From Glandiceps talaboti (Eukaryota; Hemichordata; Enteropneusta; Spengelidae): 64,000 bases of DNA. The notes below the pieces were generated by a model that was not told where the DNA came from, searched no databases, and saw nothing but the letters and a program-made list of their open reading frames with translations. The position numbers and the translations under genes were made by a program. The stretch spans positions 1,729,501 to 1,793,500 of the forward strand of contig NC_135559.1 in assembly GCF_964340395.1 (NCBI RefSeq). Reading direction: 5' to 3'. How positions within the stretch are numbered: position 1 is the stretch's first letter; each line of letters starts with the position of its first letter. This document shows, piece by piece, positions 61,301 through 64,000 of this stretch.

Positions 61301-63464
61301 TGTTGGATTTTTAAGTTTGTCAGGTGTTATGAAACAAGTAAGTTTTATAGTCTTGTAAGGAATCACGTTGGTTCCTAGTGCTTTGTCATTCTATAATATG
61401 TCATATTGTGGATATCAGATAGTTGTAAAAATTACATAGTTTCACCATTGAGGGCACTATGTGAAAACAAATATTGGTTAAAGGCCCATGTCGGATTAGA
61501 ATTAAAATCTAGGTTTGAAAACTGCTTTAGAAAAAGTTGGCTCGGAACAAAAGGATCTTGTGTAATCCTTATTAAGGTAACACTAATGTGATGACAAGGG
61601 ATTGAAACATGGCCCTTTAGATATTTACCATCATCAGCATTGTATACATCAAATGTAATGGCAGGTAACCCACCATAAAAAAAAAAACTGTATTACTCAT
61701 CAAACTCCACAAAGTCTTGCTTTGTTTTTTCATCTTTTTTTTTTTTTTAGATTTCATGCTGTATATTGGCCAGCATTTCTAATGGCAGCGGACATGCCAC
61801 CACCAAAAGCTATTTTGTGTCACTCACATTGGATGATGCAAAGTCAGAAGGTAATTAGATTTTATTTCCCAATATTTTCTTTGTTCCAACAAGGAAAATA
61901 TGGGTGACCTAAGTGGGCCTTGTAACTACGAGTCTCACGACTTGTAGTGACAACCCTTATGTCACGAGTATTTTCCTCCTGAATGGCGACAAATATTTGG
62001 GAATAATATAATTATACCTCTTCAAGCATAATTTATGAAAAATTGAGAAAAATAATAGTGATTTCCAAACTGACTATTTATCTAAAAGTAACAAGCCCTT
62101 GTGAGTCATTAATATTCAGTGTGCATCTAATAAATATGTATGTCTGCTGAGTCCCATGATGCAACACTGTGAGAACATTAGAGGTGAAAAAGAGTTATAT
62201 TTTGCTGTTTCTTGGCTATTGCAAATTTATGTGATGTGAAATCATGAAATGACTCTCAAGACCCAGAGTTTATGAAGATACCTTTATATCTTGGAGTGGC
62301 ACCCCCTTTAAGTACAAGGTACACATACTCTTTTAAAGGTTCTTCAAATGTCAGCATGTAACCTTTCCCCATTTTTAGATGTCTAAAAGTAAAGGGAATG
62401 TGGTAAACCCATTTGAAAAGATCCAGACATATACACAGGATGGCTTACGGTATTTTCTGATGAGAGAGGGTGTACCTCATTCTGATGGAGGTGAGTTAGA
62501 TAACTTGTATGCTTTCCCCAGGGAGTTGAGGAAGTATAAAGGGTTGTTGATCTGTGCCAGGGGTAATAATTGTGAGCGCCATGAGCTCTCAGGAGAAAAG
62601 TCACATTATGAATAGTCATTATAATTATTATTATAACTCTTCACAGTTATAAACTTCATTTTATACAAAATCGAAAACATTTTTTCACCAATACTCAAAC
62701 ATAGAAAAGTTTTATCAAGGTTTTATGTAAGTATTTTCACTAGTCAGTAAGTTATCATCTTTCAGTCAATGGCCAGTCTGATTGAAATCGGATGTGGTGA
62801 AAGTGGCTAGATGTCTTTATTTACCTCGATTTCCATTCCATTGTGTCGTTTGTTTTGGCTATCACCTGGAACAAAACAAATGACACAAAACGATGGAAAT
62901 AGAGGTAAATAAAGGCATCTAGTCTCTTTCACCACATCAGATTTTAATGGCTATCTCCTGCTTTCCGTCCATAAACTTTTTCCATTTTAATCTTCTTCTC
63001 TGAACCTGATGTTCAAAAACTTTGAAATTTGGTGTATATGTGTCTATGGGGAAGGCTATTCAGATTTGGTCATAACACTAGAGCAAGAAATATATTATTT
63101 ATAAATAAAAAAAATAATTATTTAAAAATAACAAAAATCATAAAATTATCAAATTTATTTTCAAAATACAAAATATCTGTAGCATTCAAATTATTATTTG
63201 TTGCCTGCTTGGCTTATCATAATGATACTTGAGGGTTCATTTCAGATTATTATGATGAGAAAGTTGTGAAGTACCTGAATGCAGAGTTAGCTGGTACTCT
63301 TGGTAATTTATTATCTCGCTGCACTGCCAGGTCATTGAACCCAGACCAGATCTTCCCACCATTTCACCAATCTTCATTTCCACCAATCTCAGACAGTAGT
63401 GATAAGACCGATACAGATTATTATGATTATGATGAACTCATACAAAGTCTACAAGATTTGCCAG
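57829..63464 (+). CDS. MARS2: Mitochondrial methionyl-tRNA synthetase, first ten coding exons
   Basis: Class I aminoacyl-tRNA synthetase that charges mitochondrial tRNA-Met with methionine. Exons: 57829-58063, 58528-58718, 59418-59504, 60089-60217, 60554-60665, 60861-60991, 61189-61295, 61751-61850, 62379-62490, 63246-63464; about 474 codons, all in phase, with a donor at 63465 leading to exons beyond the right edge (human MARS2 is 593 aa). The N-terminus (about 60 residues) is basic, Ser/Thr-rich and nearly free of acidic residues, as in a mitochondrial import signal. The catalytic core shows [16 protein letters not shown] with the HIGH signature at 81-84, [69 protein letters not shown] and KMSKS (364-368) split across exons 8/9. 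There is no zinc-knuckle insert of the cytosolic type. The exon-5 donor region is tandemly duplicated in the following intron. Confidence 0.96.
58208..58379. repeat. (ATC)n trinucleotide array, MARS2 intron 1
   Basis: About 40 ATC units with GCC/GTC variants at the left. Histidine-rich and methionine-rich ORFs across it are artefacts. Confidence 0.94.
58390..58470. repeat. Dispersed repeat shared with 31240-31360
   Basis: TTTAGGGA, GACCCATTTGGG, GCCACATACC/GGTACATACCT and GGCTGTATACC/GGGTATACC appear in the same order in MARS2 intron 1 and downstream of the lipoxygenase gene. Confidence 0.4.
59193..59383. mobile_element. Palindromic MITE copy 1 (MARS2 intron 2)
   Basis: Arms share AAAATCTGATGTGGTGAAAG and GTCTTTATTTACCTC as reverse complements. 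The same element is at 62775-62950. Its right end is 34 bp from the exon 3 acceptor, so it may supply part of that 3' splice-site neighbourhood. Confidence 0.6.
59558..59735. repeat. 34-bp minisatellite, MARS2 intron 3
   Basis: Five copies of TGCACATTTTTCCACTGCAT plus AGGGTCGTCTGTTA, the last degenerate. Confidence 0.9.
60620..60745. repeat. Tandem copies of the MARS2 exon 5 end and donor
   Basis: The last about 45 nt of exon 5 and its donor (GAATTTGGACCAAAATTAC...TCTAATA|GTAAGT) recur immediately in the intron (60670-60725), and the first part of a third copy follows (GTAAGTAAATTTGGACCAAA). Confidence 0.85.
62100..62315. repeat. About 210-bp dispersed repeat, MARS2 intron 8
   Basis: Shares TTCAGTGTGCATCTAATAA, GTCCCATGATGCAA, TATGTGATGTGAAATCATGA and GTTTATGAA..TACCTTTATATC with 63495-63690 (intron 10) and a shorter piece at 58828-58892 (intron 2). 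No coding capacity seen; family unknown. Confidence 0.6.
62775..62950. mobile_element. Palindromic MITE copy 2 (MARS2 intron 9)
   Basis: Same inverted-repeat element as at 59193-59383 (GATGTGGTGAAAG, ATGTCTTTATTTACC, ACAAAACGATGGAAATAGAG), about 175 bp, no coding capacity. Confidence 0.6.
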
Positions 63465-63494
63465 GTAAGCAGTTTTCCTAAACATATGAGGACA

Positions 63495-63755
63495 TGAATA
63501 TTCAGTGTGCATCTAATAAGTATGGATGTTTGCTAAGTCCCATGATGCAATTGTGTGCCAGAGTGAACACAAAAGAAGTGAAAAAGTGTTTCAATTTGGT
63601 GAGTCTTGGCAACTGAACGAAAATTATGTGATGTGAAATCATGAAATGACTCTCCAGAGCCCAAAGTTTATGAAAGTACCTTTATATCTTTAAAGGTGCC
63701 TGTAAATGGGCTTTATGCCCGTTGGTTTACCTGAATAAATAAATAAAAGCTGGTA
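63495..63755. repeat. Second copy of the 210-bp repeat, then a (AATA)n retroelement-like tail
   Basis: Copy of the 62100-62315 repeat (to 63690), followed by GGCTTTATGCCCGTTGGTTT and ATAAATAAATAAA (63705-63752), which resembles a LINE 3' end. It lies in the intron after MARS2 exon 10. Confidence 0.45.
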
Positions 63756-64000
63756 TCACTTATCCTGCTAATAAAGACACCAATTTACTCACTACAAATT
63801 GTTTGTCCAATTACTTATGGAAAATATTGTACACATTTATTAGTAGTTGGTTATATCCACTCCCATTACAGTGAAAAGTTGAAATCTTAGTTTAGCATTA
63901 TAAGGTTCTGGACAGACTCCGTATAATTTTTAGACCTCAACCAGAACCAAAATTACAAATTGATCAATAAATTATGAAGTTTTGTATCTGGAGACATCCT

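Overview
The window is nuclear DNA of an animal, most likely a marine invertebrate. Genes are split by GT-AG introns of a few hundred bases to about 2 kb. Six protein genes can be read exon by exon, and between and inside them lies a great mass of microsatellites, minisatellites, hairpin elements, SINEs and retroelement debris. Ciliary genes (an axonemal dynein, a GPR161 receptor), a PLAT-lipoxygenase and tRNA-derived SINEs fit an invertebrate deuterostome (acorn worm, lancelet) or a lophotrochozoan. I cannot fix the phylum from sequence alone.

Layout. (1) 1-20.6 kb, minus strand: the first 27 coding exons of the axonemal inner-arm dynein heavy chain DNAH2, running off the left edge. (2) 22.4-31.0 kb, plus strand: a complete 12-exon PLAT-lipoxygenase of 669 residues, closest in layout to arachidonate 5-lipoxygenase, with one of the usual iron-binding histidines replaced by tyrosine. 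(3) 33.8-36.4 kb, minus strand: a complete 4-exon DGAT2/MOGAT-family acyltransferase, convergent with the lipoxygenase. (4) 39.6-43.1 kb, plus strand: a complete 4-exon SLC16 monocarboxylate-transporter-like gene. (5) 50.4-52.6 kb, minus strand: a GPR161-like G protein-coupled receptor in three coding exons. (6) 57.8-63.5 kb, plus strand: mitochondrial methionyl-tRNA synthetase (MARS2), first ten coding exons, running off the right edge. A LINE-type C-terminal fragment lies at 55.7-56.7 kb.

The genes do not form an operon or an obvious pathway. Lipoxygenase and the DGAT2-like enzyme are both lipid enzymes, and DNAH2 and GPR161 both act in cilia, but this could be chance neighbourhood. Boundaries were set by making the phase of each exon agree with the next, and every junction closes in frame.

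The most interesting non-genic signals are: hammerhead-ribozyme motifs of the kind carried by Penelope-like elements inside lipoxygenase intron 2; several tandem duplications that start exactly at exon-intron junctions (DNAH2 exons 9 and 12, SLC16 exon 1, MARS2 exon 5) or at a stop codon (GPR161); a roughly 600-bp foldback element with a 9-bp target duplication; a hAT-like element with an unoccupied paralogous site beside it; and an almost identical inverted repeat pair flanking lipoxygenase exons 7-8. No wholly new gene system was recognised.
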